Source: Type-B symbiont of Plautia stali (lineage in GTDB: Bacteria; Pseudomonadota; Gammaproteobacteria; Enterobacterales; Enterobacteriaceae). Taken from it: a stretch of DNA of 64,000 bases. This document shows positions 51,409-64,000 of this stretch, piece by piece. The DNA lies in assembly GCA_001485295.1 (NCBI GenBank), contig BBOA01000012.1:1-64000 (forward strand). The letters are read 5' to 3'. Below the pieces are notes generated by a model. It worked only from the letters and a program-made list of their open reading frames with translations, was not told the DNA's origin and did no database searches. Every line of letters begins with the position of its first letter. The first letter of the stretch is position 1. Made by a program: the position numbers and the translations under genes.

Positions 51409-53286
51409 ATGTTTTATCCAGATCCTTTTGACGTCATCGTAATTGGTGGTGGTCATGCGGGTACAGAAGCCGCAATAGCCGCTGCCCGAATGGGTCAGCA
51501 AACTCTGTTACTCACCCATAACATTGATACGATTGGACAAATGTCCTGTAACCCGGCAATCGGTGGCATTGGAAAGGGACATCTGGTTAAGGAAGTGGAT
51601 GCCTTAGGCGGTCTGATGGCCACGGCGCTCGACAAAGCGGGCATACAGTTTAGGATGCTAAACAGCAGCAAAGGTCCGGCCGCGCGCGCTACCCGTGCGC
51701 AGGCGGATCGCGTGCTGTATCGCCAGGCAGTACGCACCACGCTGGAGAACCAGCCCAATCTGATGATCTTTCAGCAGGCAGTCGACGATCTTATCGTGGA
51801 AAACGATCGTGTGGTCGGCGCCGTTACCCAGATGGGGCTGAAATTCCGCGCCAAAGCCGTAGTCCTTACCGTCGGAACCTTCCTCGACGGCAAAATTCAT
51901 ATTGGGCTGAATAACTACAGCGGCGGTCGCGCAGGCGATCCGCCGTCGATTCCGCTGGCGAAGCGCCTGCGTGCGCTGCCGCTGCGCGTCAGCCGTCTGA
52001 AAACCGGTACGCCGCCGCGCATCGACGCGCACAGCATCGATTTCTCCGTGCTCGCTCCGCAGCACGGCGACAATCCGATGCCGGTCTTCTCCTTCATGGG
52101 CGATGCGTCGCAGCATCCGCAGCAGGTTCCATGCTGGATCACCTATACCAACGAGCAAACTCATGAGGTGATCCGCAATAACCTCCATCGCAGCCCGATG
52201 TATGCCGGAATCATCGAAGGGATCGGCCCGCGCTACTGCCCGTCGATAGAAGACAAGGTGATGCGCTTCGCCGATTGCAACGCGCACCAGATCTTCTTGG
52301 AGCCGGAAGGACTGACCAGTAACGAAATCTACCCGAACGGCATCTCGACCAGCCTGCCGTTCGACATGCAGATGCAGATTGTCTGCTCGATGAAGGGCAT
52401 GGAGAACGCGAAAATCGTTCGTCCGGGCTACGCGATCGAGTATGACTTTTTCGATCCGCGCGATCTCAAGCCGACGCTGGAGAGCAAATATATTCACGGT
52501 CTGTTCTTCGCCGGCCAGATCAATGGTACCACTGGCTATGAAGAGGCGGCCGCTCAGGGACTGCTGGCCGGTCTCAACGCTGGACGTCATTCCGCCGATA
52601 AAGAGGGCTGGGTGCCGCGTCGCAATCAGGCCTACCTCGGCGTGCTGGTGGACGACCTCTGCACGCTTGGTACTAAAGAGCCGTACCGCATGTTTACCTC
52701 GCGCGCCGAGTATCGTCTGATGCTGCGCGAAGATAACGCCGATCTGCGCCTGACCGAAACCGGCCGCAAGCTGGGTCTGGTAGACGACACGCGCTGGGCG
52801 CGCTTTAATCAGAAGCTGGAAAAGATTGAGCAGGAGCGTCAGCGTCTGCGCGATCTCTGGGTGCATCCGAAGTCGGAGAACGTGGCGGAAGTCAACGGGC
52901 TGCTCAACACAGCGCTGACTAAAGAGGCGAGCGGAGAAGATCTGCTGCGCCGCCCGGAGCTGACCTATGCTCAGCTTACCGCGTTGCCGCGCTTCGGCCC
53001 GTCGCTGCTTGACGCGCAGGCGGCCGAACAGGTTGAGATTCAGGTGAAGTACGAAGGCTATATTGCGCGCCAGCAGGAAGAGATCGATCGCCAGCGGCGC
53101 AATGAAAACACGCTGCTGCCGGCCGAGCTGGATTACCGTCAGGTCAGCGGCCTGTCGAATGAGGTGATTGCCAAGCTTAACGATCATAAGCCTTCTTCTA
53201 TCGGCCAGGCATCGCGCATCTCCGGCATCACGCCAGCGGCGATCTCGATTTTGTTGATTTACCTGAAAAAAAAGGCTGTTGCGTAA
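51409..53286 (+). CDS. mnmG: tRNA uridine-5-carboxymethylaminomethyl modification enzyme MnmG (GidA)
   Basis: FAD enzyme that, with MnmE, makes cmnm5U at the wobble position of several tRNAs. 625 aa (E. coli 629). Rossmann FAD motif [19 protein letters not shown] (residues 11-29), [60 protein letters not shown], and the C-terminal helical MnmE/tRNA-binding region ([33 protein letters not shown]). No lesion. Unlike recG or atpD I see no CTAG in it. In many bacteria its transcription affects oriC. The downstream rsmG is broken. Confidence 0.98.
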   Translation: MFYPDPFDVIVIGGGHAGTEAAIAAARMGQQTLLLTHNIDTIGQMSCNPAIGGIGKGHLVKEVDALGGLMATALDKAGIQFRMLNSSKGPAARATRAQADRVLYRQAVRTTLENQPNLMIFQQAVDDLIVENDRVVGAVTQMGLKFRAKAVVLTVGTFLDGKIHIGLNNYSGGRAGDPPSIPLAKRLRALPLRVSRLKTGTPPRIDAHSIDFSVLAPQHGDNPMPVFSFMGDASQHPQQVPCWITYTNEQTHEVIRNNLHRSPMYAGIIEGIGPRYCPSIEDKVMRFADCNAHQIFLEPEGLTSNEIYPNGISTSLPFDMQMQIVCSMKGMENAKIVRPGYAIEYDFFDPRDLKPTLESKYIHGLFFAGQINGTTGYEEAAAQGLLAGLNAGRHSADKEGWVPRRNQAYLGVLVDDLCTLGTKEPYRMFTSRAEYRLMLREDNADLRLTETGRKLGLVDDTRWARFNQKLEKIEQERQRLRDLWVHPKSENVAEVNGLLNTALTKEASGEDLLRRPELTYAQLTALPRFGPSLLDAQAAEQVEIQVKYEGYIARQQEEIDRQRRNENTLLPAELDYRQVSGLSNEVIAKLNDHKPSSIGQASRISGITPAAISILLIYLKKKAVA

Positions 53287-53343
53287 AAGCGCCTGACCTG
53301 AAACGGGGCGAGGCTACTCGCCACCACTGACTGGACTCATGCT

Positions 53344-53979
53344 GTGATCACAAAACTCACTTCGCTGCTTAAAGCAGCCGGTATTTTCATCTCCAATCAA
53401 CAAAAAGAGCAGCTGGTTGCCTACGTCGGCCTGCTGATAAGTGGAACAAAGCTTACAACCTGACCTCGGTGTACAGTCTGCAGCAGGTTGTACAGTCTGC
53501 AGCAGATGCTGGTGCGTCATATTCTCTACAGCATATCGTGGTGGCGCAGCATCTCAAAGGCGAACGCTTTATTGATGTCGGCACCTAGCCGGCTGCTTGG
53601 CATTCCGCTCGCCATCGTACTGTTGTAGCCGCACTTTATGCTGCTCGATAGCCTAGGCAAGCGCGTGCGCTTTTTGCGCTAAGTGCAGCACGAACTGGGA
53701 TTAACTAACGTGACGCCGGTGCAGAGCAGGGTAGAGGAGTTTCCGTCCGAGCCGCCGTTTGACAGCGTGATCAGCCGCGTCTTCGTCCCGCTGCAGGATA
53801 TGGTAAGTTGGTGTCATCATTTGCCTTCTGCGCAGGGATAGTTTTATGCGCTGAAAGGCGTTCGCCCGGATAACGAAATCGCCAGTCTGCCGGCTGGTTT
53901 CCGTCTGGTCTCGGTCGAGGCGCTAAAGATGCCGGAGCTGGACGGCGAACGTCACTTAGTGGTCATCGCAAAGCAGTAG
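53344..53979 (+). pseudogene. rsmG: rsmG (gidB) relic, 16S rRNA m7G527 methyltransferase
   Basis: RsmG methylates G527 of 16S rRNA. From GTG 53344 it reads [20 protein letters not shown] and [14 protein letters not shown]. Frame breaks follow, with TSVYSLQQ interrupted by a 19-bp tandem duplication, then [20 protein letters not shown] and FIDVGT, amber (53585-53587), where the SAM motif VGTGPGLPGI should be. Later pieces read LDSLGKRVRFL with stops, [20 protein letters not shown] and the end [13 protein letters not shown]. Inactive. Confidence 0.92.
53471..53505. repeat. 19-bp tandem duplication inside rsmG
   Basis: GTACAGTCTGCAGCAG at 53471-53486 is repeated at 53490-53505, offset 19 bp. 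The unit is not a multiple of three, so it shifts the rsmG frame. Without the second copy the sequence reads on as [12 protein letters not shown], the expected protein. Confidence 0.9.
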
Positions 53980-54588
53980 CCACAATAAGGTTAACAACAG
54001 CGGCGGAAATTATCCGAAAAGCTATGTTATATTTAACGTTTAATTTATATTTATTTATCAGGAAGATCACTTCGAGACGCACCGAAGTGGTAACGGATAA
54101 TCACGTGGGAAAATATATCAGGGTAGTAACTCTGCGTGCGTAATATCAATTTAACGTTCTTGATGCACTGATGCACTCTGGGTTGTCAATCCACTTTTTT
54201 TATCGAAAATAGCGCGGCTTAAGCAAGATAAAAGTTGTAATAAGTTGATTATTATCATTATGTTCCAGATTTAATAACCTTCAGTATTGTTTGTCGGCAA
54301 TTTCGAGACAGAGTGGGGTGTTTAGAATGTGATCTAAAGCACGCTTTAAACGCAAGGCCAATGCGTAATTTCACCTGAACAGGCCTGTAATTTCATCTGA
54401 GAATTTTTGGAAAAATAGCCATTCGGAAAGAAATTTAAATAATTGTTCACCTTTTGGCTACTTACGGATTGAAATCGCAGGTGTGGCCCGTATAATTTGC
54501 ACGGCTTTTGCTGCTTGACTCGAGTGAGTAAAGGCAGTCTCATACGACACGCGACATACCCCTTATGGGGTAGGAGAGTAACAGCGCC
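53980..54588. other. rsmG-atpI intergenic region (atp operon control region)
   Basis: 609 bp, AT-rich, without a supportable gene. A 65-codon frame on the minus strand (54346-54543) overlaps the atp promoter and has no family features. TGTGATCTAAAGCACGC at 54329-54345 resembles a CRP site. Promoter elements are listed separately. Confidence 0.6.
54469..54496 (+). promoter_or_regulatory. Probable sigma-70 promoter of the atp operon
   Basis: TTGAAA (54469-54474), 16 bp, TATAAT (54491-54496). The -10 box is perfect and the -35 has two mismatches from TTGACA. Transcription would start near 54503, about 85 bp before atpI. Confidence 0.72.
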
Positions 54589-56155
<1,567 letters not shown>

Positions 56156-56197
56156 TAACGGCAGATAAGTTACTCACTTAATTAGAGGCATTGTGCA

Positions 56198-56668
56198 GTG
56201 AATATTAACGCAACAATCCTCGGCCAAGCCATCGCGTTCATCCTGTTTGTCGCGTTCTGCATGAAGTACGTATGGCCGCCGATTATGGCTGCCATCGAAA
56301 AGCGCCAGAAAGAAATTGCTGAAGGCCTTGCTTCTGCTGAACGCGCGAAGAAAGATTTGGATCTCGTGCAGGCTAATGCGTCCGACCAGCTGAAAAAAGC
56401 GAAGGAAGAAGCTCAGGTCATTATCGAGCAGGCGAACAAACGCCGCACTCAGATTCTGGACGAAGCGAAAACTGAAGCTGAGAACGAGCGTACCCGAATC
56501 GTGGTGCAAGCGCAGGCAGAGATCGACGCCGAGCGTAAACGTGCCTGCGAAGAGCTGCGTAAGCAAGTCGCGTTGCTGGCAATGGCTGGCGCTGAGAAGA
56601 TCATCGAACGTTCCTTGGATGAAGCTGCTAATGGCGGCATCGTTGATAAACTGGTCGCTGAACTGTAA
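56198..56668 (+). CDS. atpF: ATP synthase Fo subunit b
   Basis: 156 aa; dimeric peripheral stalk. GTG start at 56198 (GTGAATATTAACGC), as in E. coli. One N-terminal membrane helix (about 4-25), then a long charged coiled coil ([40 protein letters not shown]). Residue 117 is Cys in [12 protein letters not shown], where E. coli has Arg, within the coiled coil near the delta-binding end. Otherwise normal. Confidence 0.97.
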   Translation: MNINATILGQAIAFILFVAFCMKYVWPPIMAAIEKRQKEIAEGLASAERAKKDLDLVQANASDQLKKAKEEAQVIIEQANKRRTQILDEAKTEAENERTRIVVQAQAEIDAERKRACEELRKQVALLAMAGAEKIIERSLDEAANGGIVDKLVAEL

Positions 56669-56683
56669 GGAGGTAAGGGGCTG

Positions 56684-57217
56684 ATGTCTGAAATGATTAC
56701 TGTAGCTCGCCCCTACGCTAAAGCAGCTTTTGACTTTGCTGTTGAGCATCACAGTATCGAATGCTGGCAATCCATGCTGGCGTTTGCCGCGACCGTAGCA
56801 CGCAATGAGCAAATGACCGGTCTTCTCTCTGGCGCGCTGGCGCCGGAAGCGTTATCGGCTTTTTTCATTGGCGTCTGCGGCGATCAATTAGATGAACAGG
56901 GTCAGAACCTGATTAAGGTGATGGCTGAGAACGGACGTTTGACCGCGCTTCCGGCTGTACTGGAGCAGTTCATTCAACTGCGCAACGCCTATGAGGCGAC
57001 GGCAGAAGTTGACGTGATTTCCGCCAGTGCGCTGAGTGACAGCCAGCTGACCAACATCAGCGCCGCGATGGAAAAACGTCTGTCACGCAAAGTTAATCTG
57101 AATTGCAAAATTGATAAGTCTGTCATGGCAGGCGTGATAATCCGTGCGGGTGATCTGGTGATTGATGGCAGCGTGCGCGGCCGTCTTGAGCGTCTGGCAG
57201 ACGCCTTGCAGTCTTAA
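56684..57217 (+). CDS. atpH: ATP synthase F1 subunit delta
   Basis: 177 aa, exactly as E. coli; links the b dimer to the top of alpha3beta3. It begins [20 protein letters not shown] and contains [39 protein letters not shown] and the C-terminal [47 protein letters not shown] ribosome site 10 bp upstream. Residue 27 is Cys (IECWQ), where E. coli has Arg. Confidence 0.97.
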   Translation: MSEMITVARPYAKAAFDFAVEHHSIECWQSMLAFAATVARNEQMTGLLSGALAPEALSAFFIGVCGDQLDEQGQNLIKVMAENGRLTALPAVLEQFIQLRNAYEATAEVDVISASALSDSQLTNISAAMEKRLSRKVNLNCKIDKSVMAGVIIRAGDLVIDGSVRGRLERLADALQS

Positions 57218-57231
57218 GGGGACTGGAGCAT

Positions 57232-58773
57232 ATGCAACTGAATTCCACCGAAATCAGCGAACTGATCAAGCAGCGCATTGCTCAGTTCAATGTCGTGAGC
57301 GAAGCTCACAACGAAGGTACTATCGTCTCTGTAAGCGACGGTATCATCCGCGTACACGGCTTGGCTGATGTGATGCAGGGTGAAATGATCGCCCTGCCGG
57401 GCAACCGTTACGCTATCGCACTGAACCTCGAGCGCGACTCTGTCGGCGCCGTGGTCATGGGTCCGTACGCTGACCTTACCGAAAGCATGAAGGTTAAGTG
57501 TACTGGTCGTATTCTGGAAGTGCCGGTTGGTCGTAGCCTACTGGGCCGTGTGGTGAACACCTTGGGTGCGCCAATAGACGGCAAAGGCGCGATCGACAAC
57601 GACGGCTCCTCGCCGGTTGAAGTGATCGCACCGGGCGTTATCGACCGTCAGTCAGTCGACGAGCCGGTTCAGACCGGTTACAAATCTATCGATGCGATGA
57701 TTCCAATCGGTTGTGGCCAGCGTGAGCTGATCATCGGCGACCGTCAGACCGGTAAAACCGCGCTGGCGATCGACACCATCATCAACCAGCGCGCTTCTGG
57801 CATCAAGTGCGTCTACGTCGCGATTGGCCAGAAAGCCTCTACCATCGCGAACGTGGTGCGTAAGCTGGAAGAGCACAACGCGCTGTCGAACACCATCGTG
57901 GTGGTCGCGTCCGCGTCTGAATCCGCGGCGCTGCAGTACTTAGCGCCCTACTCCGGCTGCGCCATGGGTGAATACTTCCGCGACCGCGGCGAAGATGCGC
58001 TGATCGTGTACGATGACCTGTCCAAGCAGGCTGTCGCTTACCGTCAGATCTCTCTGCTGCTGCGCCGTCCACCGGGCCGTGAAGCGTTCCCGGGCGACGT
58101 GTTCTATCTCCACTCTCGTCTGCTAGAGCGCGCGTCACGCGTAAACGCTGACTACGTTGAGCGTTTCACCAACGGCGAAGTGAAAGGTAAAACCGGTTCA
58201 CTGACCGCGCTGCCAATCATCGAAACCCAAGCGGGCGACGTTTCCGCGTTCGTTCCGACCAACGTAATCTCCATTACCGACGGTCAGATCTTCCTAGAAT
58301 CGAACCTGTTCAACTCCGGTATTCGTCCGGCGGTTAACCCAGGTATCTCCGTATCGCGCGTTGGCGGTGCTGCTCAGACCAAGATCATAAAGAAACTGTC
58401 TGGTGGCATCCGTACCGCGCTGGCGCAGTATCGTGAGCTGGCAGCGTTCTCGCAGTTCGCTTCCGATCTGGACGACGCTACTCGCAAACAGCTGAGCTAT
58501 GGTCAGAAAGTGACCGAGCTGCTGAAACAGAAACAGTATGCGCCGATGTCTGTCGCGCAGCAGGGTCTGGTGCTGTTTGCTGCCGAGCGCGGCTATCTGA
58601 ACGACGTTGAACTGGCGAAGATCCTGAGCTTCGAAGCAGCGCTGCTGGCGTTTGCGGATCGCGACCACGCCGAGTTGATGCAGGAAATCAGCCAAACTGG
58701 TAACTATAACAACGACATTGAAGTCAAGCTGAAAGGTCTGCTCGATACGTTTAAAGCAACCCAGTCTTGGTAA
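57232..58773 (+). CDS. atpA: ATP synthase F1 subunit alpha
   Basis: 513 aa as in E. coli. Non-catalytic nucleotide-binding subunit. Walker [14 protein letters not shown] (about residues 169-181), Walker B-like [14 protein letters not shown], visual motif [20 protein letters not shown], the signature [17 protein letters not shown], and the C-terminal domain ending [21 protein letters not shown] precedes the ATG. Starts 14 bp after atpH. Complete. Confidence 0.98.
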   Translation: MQLNSTEISELIKQRIAQFNVVSEAHNEGTIVSVSDGIIRVHGLADVMQGEMIALPGNRYAIALNLERDSVGAVVMGPYADLTESMKVKCTGRILEVPVGRSLLGRVVNTLGAPIDGKGAIDNDGSSPVEVIAPGVIDRQSVDEPVQTGYKSIDAMIPIGCGQRELIIGDRQTGKTALAIDTIINQRASGIKCVYVAIGQKASTIANVVRKLEEHNALSNTIVVVASASESAALQYLAPYSGCAMGEYFRDRGEDALIVYDDLSKQAVAYRQISLLLRRPPGREAFPGDVFYLHSRLLERASRVNADYVERFTNGEVKGKTGSLTALPIIETQAGDVSAFVPTNVISITDGQIFLESNLFNSGIRPAVNPGISVSRVGGAAQTKIIKKLSGGIRTALAQYRELAAFSQFASDLDDATRKQLSYGQKVTELLKQKQYAPMSVAQQGLVLFAAERGYLNDVELAKILSFEAALLAFADRDHAELMQEISQTGNYNNDIEVKLKGLLDTFKATQSW

Positions 58774-58825
58774 TGTCTGGCGGCTTGTTTGAGAAGACAG
58801 GCCGCAAGGCTTTGAGGAGAAGCTA

Positions 58826-59692
58826 ATGGCCGGCGCAAAAGAGATACGTAACAAGATTGGAAGCGTGAAAAACACGCAGAAGATCACTAAAGCAATGGAA
58901 ATGGTCGCCGCCTCCAAAATGCGTAAAACGCAGGAACGCATGGCAGCCAGCCGTCCGTATGCAGATACCATGCGCAAAGTGATCGGTCACCTTGCGTTAG
59001 GGAATCTGGAATACAAGCACCCTTACTTGGAAGAGCGCGACGTTAAGCGCGTCGGCTACTTGGTCGTTTCGACTGACCGCGGGCTTTGTGGTGGTTTGAA
59101 TATTAACCTGTTCAAAAAATTGCTGGTAGATATGAAGGCCTGGTACGATAAAGACGTACAGAGCGATCTGGCGATCATCGGCTCCAAAGGTCTGGCGTTC
59201 TTCAGTTCCGTAGGCGGCAATGTCGTGGCTCAAGTCATCGCCATGGGCGATAAACCTGCCCTGTCCGAACTGATCGGCCCGGTAAAAGTGATGTTGCAGG
59301 CTTACGATGAAGGGCGTATCGACAAGCTCTATGTCGTCAGCAATAAATTCAATAACGCCATGTCTCAGAATCCCACCATTACCCAACTGCTGCCGTTACC
59401 GCCAGCGGAAGGTGAAGAAGAGATGAAGGCGAAGACTTGGGATTACCTGTACGAGCCCGATCCGAAAGCGCTGCTGGATACCCTGCTGCGTCGTTATGTC
59501 GAATCGCAGGTTTATCAGGGTGTGGTGGAAAACCTGTCCAGTGAGCAGGCCGCACGTATGGTGGCGATGAAAGCCGCAACCGACAACGGCGGAAATCTGA
59601 CCAAAGAGCTGCAGTTGGTATACAACAAAGCTCGTCAGGCCAGCATCACCCAGGAACTCACCGAGATCGTCTCGGGAGCCTCTGCGGTTTAA
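58826..59692 (+). CDS. atpG: ATP synthase F1 subunit gamma
   Basis: 288 aa (E. coli 287); central rotor shaft. The N-terminal helix [20 protein letters not shown] with [13 protein letters not shown], a Rossmann-like middle ([19 protein letters not shown]) and the C-terminal helix signature [46 protein letters not shown] before the ATG. Complete. Confidence 0.98.
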   Translation: MAGAKEIRNKIGSVKNTQKITKAMEMVAASKMRKTQERMAASRPYADTMRKVIGHLALGNLEYKHPYLEERDVKRVGYLVVSTDRGLCGGLNINLFKKLLVDMKAWYDKDVQSDLAIIGSKGLAFFSSVGGNVVAQVIAMGDKPALSELIGPVKVMLQAYDEGRIDKLYVVSNKFNNAMSQNPTITQLLPLPPAEGEEEMKAKTWDYLYEPDPKALLDTLLRRYVESQVYQGVVENLSSEQAARMVAMKAATDNGGNLTKELQLVYNKARQASITQELTEIVSGASAV

Positions 59693-59711
59693 CTAGGTAA
59701 GAATTAGGTAA

Positions 59712-61127
<1,416 letters not shown>

Positions 61128-61151
61128 TGACGGTTTCTTGGGAGGACAGAT

Positions 61152-61571
61152 ATGGCTATGGCTTATCACTTGGACGTCGTCAGCGCGGAGAAACAGTTGT
61201 TCTCCGGCTTGGTGCAGAAAATTCAGGTGTCAGGTAGTGAGGGTGAGCTCGGGATCTTCCCAAGTCACGCGCCGCTGCTGACTGCCATCAAGCCTGGAAT
61301 GATCCGTATCGTGAAGCAGCACGGCGAAGAGGAGTTTATTTACCTCTCTGGCGGCGTGCTGGAAGTGCAGCCGGGCAGCACCACCATTCTGGCCGATACC
61401 GCTATTCGCGGTACCGATCTGGACGAAGCACGTGCGCTGGAAGCGAAACGCAAAGCAGAAGAGTATATGAACAGCAGCCACGGCGACGTGGATTATGCTC
61501 AGGCCTCTGCAGAGCTAGCGAAAGCCATTGCTAAACTGCGCGTGATCGAGCTGACCAAAAAAGCGATTTAA
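61152..61571 (+). CDS. atpC: ATP synthase F1 subunit epsilon
   Basis: 139 aa; inhibits ATP hydrolysis and couples rotation. Beta-sandwich [61 protein letters not shown]-terminal helices [10 protein letters not shown] and [23 protein letters not shown] ribosome site. Last gene of the operon, followed by a terminator. Confidence 0.97.
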   Translation: MAMAYHLDVVSAEKQLFSGLVQKIQVSGSEGELGIFPSHAPLLTAIKPGMIRIVKQHGEEEFIYLSGGVLEVQPGSTTILADTAIRGTDLDEARALEAKRKAEEYMNSSHGDVDYAQASAELAKAIAKLRVIELTKKAI

Positions 61572-61590
61572 TCAGGCTTTATGTGTCACG

Positions 61591-61621
61591 AAATGCCAGT
61601 CCGAAGGGCTGGCATTTTTTA
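61591..61621 (+). terminator. atp operon terminator
   Basis: AAATGCCAGTCC, loop GAAG, GGCTGGCATT with a T-run. It lies 20 bp after the atpC stop. Confidence 0.9.
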
Positions 61622-61729
61622 TCCGCGCTTACAGATCGGCGCGCGCCTAATTTCGGCCCGAGAAAAATGTAGTAATCCCAGGGGAAAACCGTTTAACTTT
61701 TGCATGTCAAAAACTCTGTCAGGGTAGTT

Positions 61730-63100
61730 ATGTCTAACAGCGCAATAAGCGTGGTGATCCTTGCTGCCGGCAAGGGGACCCGTATGTATTCCGATCTGCC
61801 CAAAGTTCTGCACATCCTTGCAGGCAAACCCATGGTTCAGCACGTTATCGACGCCGCTACCGGTCTCGGCGCGCGGCATATTCATCTGGTTTACGGCCAC
61901 GGCCGCGACCGGCTTAAAGCCACGCTGACCGAGCCTTTACTTAACTGGGTGCTGCAGGCGGAGCAGCTGGGCACCGGGCACGCGATGCAGCAGGCGGCGC
62001 CCGCCTTCGCCGACGACGAAGATATTCTGATGCTCTACGGCGACGTGCCGCTGATCTCCCAGCAGACGCTGCAGCGCCTGCGCGACGCGAAACCTGAAGG
62101 CGGCATCGGTCTGCTGACGGTGGTGCTGGACGATCCCAGCGGCTACGGGCGCATCGTGCGTGAAAATGATGCCATCGTCGGCATTATCGAGCAGAAAGAC
62201 GCCACGCAACAACAGCTGAAAATCACGGAAATCAACACCGGCATTCTGGTCGCCAACGGCGGCGATCTAAAGCACTGGCTCGCGCAGCTTACTAATAATA
62301 ACGCGCAGGGCGAATACTACATCACCGACGTTATCGCGCTGGCGCATCAGGAAGGCCGCGAGATCAAGGCGGTGTATCCGGCGCACGCCAGCGAAACCGA
62401 TGGGGTCAACAACCGCCTGCAGCTGGCGACGCTGGAGCGGGTATATCAGAGAGAACAGGCAGAAAAACTGCTACTGGCGGGCATGATGCTGCGCGATCCG
62501 GCGCGCTTCGATCTGCGCGGCGCGCTGAGTCACGGACGCGACGTCGAAATTGACGTCAATGTCATTATTGAAGGCCAGGTCAAACTGGGCGACCGCGTGA
62601 AAATCGGCGCGGGCTGCATCATTAAAAACAGCGCGATCGGCGACGACTGCGAGATCAGCCCCTATTCAGTGATCGAGAATGCGAACCTCGCGGCCGACTG
62701 CACCGTCGGGCCCTTCGCCCGTCTGCGCCCCGGCAGCGAGCTGGCGCAGGCCGCGCACGTCGGCAACTTCATCGAGATGAAAAAGGCGACGCTGGGCAAA
62801 GGCTCGAAGGCGGGACATCTGAGCTATCTCGGCGACGCTGAGATCGGCGCCAACGTCAATATTGGCGCAGGCACCATTACTTGCAACTACGACGGCGCCA
62901 ACAAATCGAAAACCGTGATCGGCGACAACGTCTTTGTCGGCTCCGACACGCAGCTAGTGGCGCCGGTCAGCGTAGCGGCGGGCGCGACTATCGCGGCGGG
63001 AACCACGGTAATGAAAGATGTCACCGAAGCGGCGCTGGTCTACAACCGTAAGGAGCAGAACAGCAAAGCGAGCTGGCAGCGTCCGGTAAAGAAAAAGTAA
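61730..63100 (+). CDS. glmU: Bifunctional GlmU: GlcN-1-P acetyltransferase / GlcNAc-1-P uridyltransferase
   Basis: Makes UDP-GlcNAc for peptidoglycan and LPS. 456 aa, as in E. coli, from ATG 61730; an upstream in-frame ATG at 61700 adds ten residues. Pyrophosphorylase domain: [41 protein letters not shown]. Left-handed beta-helix acetyltransferase domain: [76 protein letters not shown]-terminal KKK tail. Complete. It shares an operon with glmS. Confidence 0.98.
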   Translation: MSNSAISVVILAAGKGTRMYSDLPKVLHILAGKPMVQHVIDAATGLGARHIHLVYGHGRDRLKATLTEPLLNWVLQAEQLGTGHAMQQAAPAFADDEDILMLYGDVPLISQQTLQRLRDAKPEGGIGLLTVVLDDPSGYGRIVRENDAIVGIIEQKDATQQQLKITEINTGILVANGGDLKHWLAQLTNNNAQGEYYITDVIALAHQEGREIKAVYPAHASETDGVNNRLQLATLERVYQREQAEKLLLAGMMLRDPARFDLRGALSHGRDVEIDVNVIIEGQVKLGDRVKIGAGCIIKNSAIGDDCEISPYSVIENANLAADCTVGPFARLRPGSELAQAAHVGNFIEMKKATLGKGSKAGHLSYLGDAEIGANVNIGAGTITCNYDGANKSKTVIGDNVFVGSDTQLVAPVSVAAGATIAAGTTVMKDVTEAALVYNRKEQNSKASWQRPVKKK

Positions 63101-63104
63101 TTTT

Positions 63105-63127
63105 ACGGCCAGCCGCGTGCTGGCCGT
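63105..63127 (+). promoter_or_regulatory. Hairpin in the glmU-glmS intergenic region
   Basis: ACGGCCAGC, loop CGCGT, GCTGGCCGT, just after the glmU stop and with only a short T stretch. In E. coli this intergenic region is cut by RNase E, and the glmS leader downstream is activated by GlmZ pairing. The hairpin fits a processing or partial-termination element. I could not identify the GlmZ pairing site with certainty. Confidence 0.55.
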
Positions 63128-63247
63128 TTGCAGTAACACAATAACAATCCCCACTCTCTACAAGGCTCAGGGAATCCGGCAAAGCCGGTTATCAGCTCGC
63201 ATGACAATGAAAGATGGCCTAAAGTCATCAGGTCAGGAATAACATTT

Positions 63248-64000
63248 ATGTGTGGAATTATAGGTGCAGTAGCGCAGCGCGATATCGCAGAGATCCTGCT
63301 GGAAGGTCTGCGTCGTCTGGAGTATCGCGGATATGATTCGGCCGGTCTGGCCATCGTGGATCGTCAGGGACACGTGACGCGCCTGCGTCGCGTCGGCAAG
63401 GTGCAGATGCTAGCGGAGGCCGTAGAGCAGCAGCCGCTGATCGGCGGCACCGGCATCGCGCATACGCGCTGGGCAACGCATGGCGAGCCCTCGGAAGCCA
63501 ACGCGCATCCGCACATCTCCGAGCAGATTATCGTAGTGCACAACGGCATTATCGAGAACCATGAGCCGCTGCGCGAAGTGCTGATGGCGCGCGGCTATCG
63601 CTTCGTCTCCGAAACCGACACCGAAGTGGTGGCGCATCTGGTGCACTGGGAGCAAAAACACGGCAGCACGCTGCGCGAAGTGGTGCTACGCGTTATCCCG
63701 CAGCTACGCGGCGCCTATGGCATGGTGATCATGGACAGCCGCGATCCGTCGCTGCTGGTAGCCGCGCGTTCAGGCAGTCCGCTAGTAATTGGCCGCGGCG
63801 TCGGCGAAAACTTTATCGCCTCCGATCAGCTGGCGCTGCTGCCGGTGACGCGCCGCTTTATCTCTCTGGAAGAGGGCGATATCGCTGAAGTGAGCCGCCG
63901 CGACGTTACTATCGTCGATCGCGCGGGCAATGCGGTACAGCGCGCTGAGATCGAATCGAGTGTACAGTACGACGCTGGCGATAAAGGCATTTACCGCCAC
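63248..64000 (+). CDS. glmS: Glucosamine-fructose-6-phosphate aminotransferase (N-terminal part; cut by window end)
   Basis: First enzyme of amino-sugar synthesis: fructose-6-P + glutamine to glucosamine-6-P. 251 codons of about 609 are in the window. The mature N-terminal nucleophile Cys is in [20 protein letters not shown]. The glutaminase domain continues [61 protein letters not shown], and reaches GDKGIYRH. No lesion in the visible part. 147 bp downstream of glmU. Confidence 0.97.
   Translation, partial: MCGIIGAVAQRDIAEILLEGLRRLEYRGYDSAGLAIVDRQGHVTRLRRVGKVQMLAEAVEQQPLIGGTGIAHTRWATHGEPSEANAHPHISEQIIVVHNGIIENHEPLREVLMARGYRFVSETDTEVVAHLVHWEQKHGSTLREVVLRVIPQLRGAYGMVIMDSRDPSLLVAARSGSPLVIGRGVGENFIASDQLALLPVTRRFISLEEGDIAEVSRRDVTIVDRAGNAVQRAEIESSVQYDAGDKGIYRH

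Noticed and set aside
51658-53187. A 509-codon open frame antisense to mnmG
   Set aside because: It is a shadow of the GC-rich codon pattern of mnmG; no family features and no ribosome site.
54346-54543. A 65-codon minus-strand frame upstream of atpI
   Set aside because: It overlaps the atp promoter, has no family similarity and no ribosome site.

Overview
The window is chromosomal DNA (about 55% GC by eye) from a gammaproteobacterium of the order Enterobacterales, most likely an Erwinia/Pantoea-like lineage. Every recognisable core gene is closest in my memory to enterobacterial orthologs. The LPS-core order waaQ-wabG-waaA-waaE-coaD is of the Klebsiella/Serratia/Erwinia type rather than the E. 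coli K-12 type. Intact housekeeping genes alternate with genes carrying several stops, frameshifts and internal deletions, yet the decayed genes are still easy to recognise. That is the pattern of recent, ongoing genome reduction in a host-associated bacterium. I see no insertion sequence, prophage, CRISPR array, tRNA or rRNA gene.

Layout. 0-6.3 kb: decayed LPS outer-core glycosyltransferases, then intact wabG, waaA, waaE and coaD. 6.3-12.4 kb: mutM, rpmG, rpmB, radC (broken), coaBC, dut, slmA, pyrE, rph (broken). 12.5-16.8 kb: decayed accessory block (a nupC/lpxP deletion fusion, a PLP-enzyme relic, an SRPBCC relic, AT-rich unknown DNA). 16.8-22.7 kb: intact gmk-rpoZ-spoT-trmH-recG. 22.7-25.3 kb: relics of xanP and yicH. 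25.3-30.2 kb (minus strand): fabY, dtd and yihY (both broken), yihX, typA. 30.2-34.7 kb: glnA with its sigma-54 promoter, glnL (broken), glnG. 34.7-43 kb: hemN (broken), yihI, CsrC RNA, engB, Spot 42 RNA, polA, dsbA, srkA and yihD (broken), mobA. 43-49.8 kb: decayed mobB, qseC, kup, ravA, viaA, an ovoA-like gene and a toxin-antitoxin pair. 49.9-64 kb: asnC, mioC, the chromosomal origin oriC, mnmG, rsmG (broken), the complete atpIBEFHAGDC operon, glmU and the start of glmS.

Working together, the intact genes cover inner-core LPS/Kdo transfer, CoA synthesis, nucleotide supply, DNA replication and repair, translation and stringent control, nitrogen assimilation, F1Fo ATP synthase and amino-sugar synthesis. 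What is being lost is environmental: outer-core sugars, cold-adapted lipid A, anaerobic haem synthesis, purine and nucleoside uptake, K+ uptake, sensor kinases and stress ATPases.

The most interesting signals are genome-wide mutation signatures and specific regulatory erosion. CTAG, normally rare in enterobacteria, is common here, and most in-frame nonsense codons are amber inside CTAG. Arg-to-Cys changes recur in intact core proteins. At oriC the R1 DnaA box appears altered. The NtrB sensor is dead while NtrC and the sigma-54 glnA promoter remain. SpoT has a Cys in a conserved hydrolase position. I found no convincing undescribed multi-gene system.
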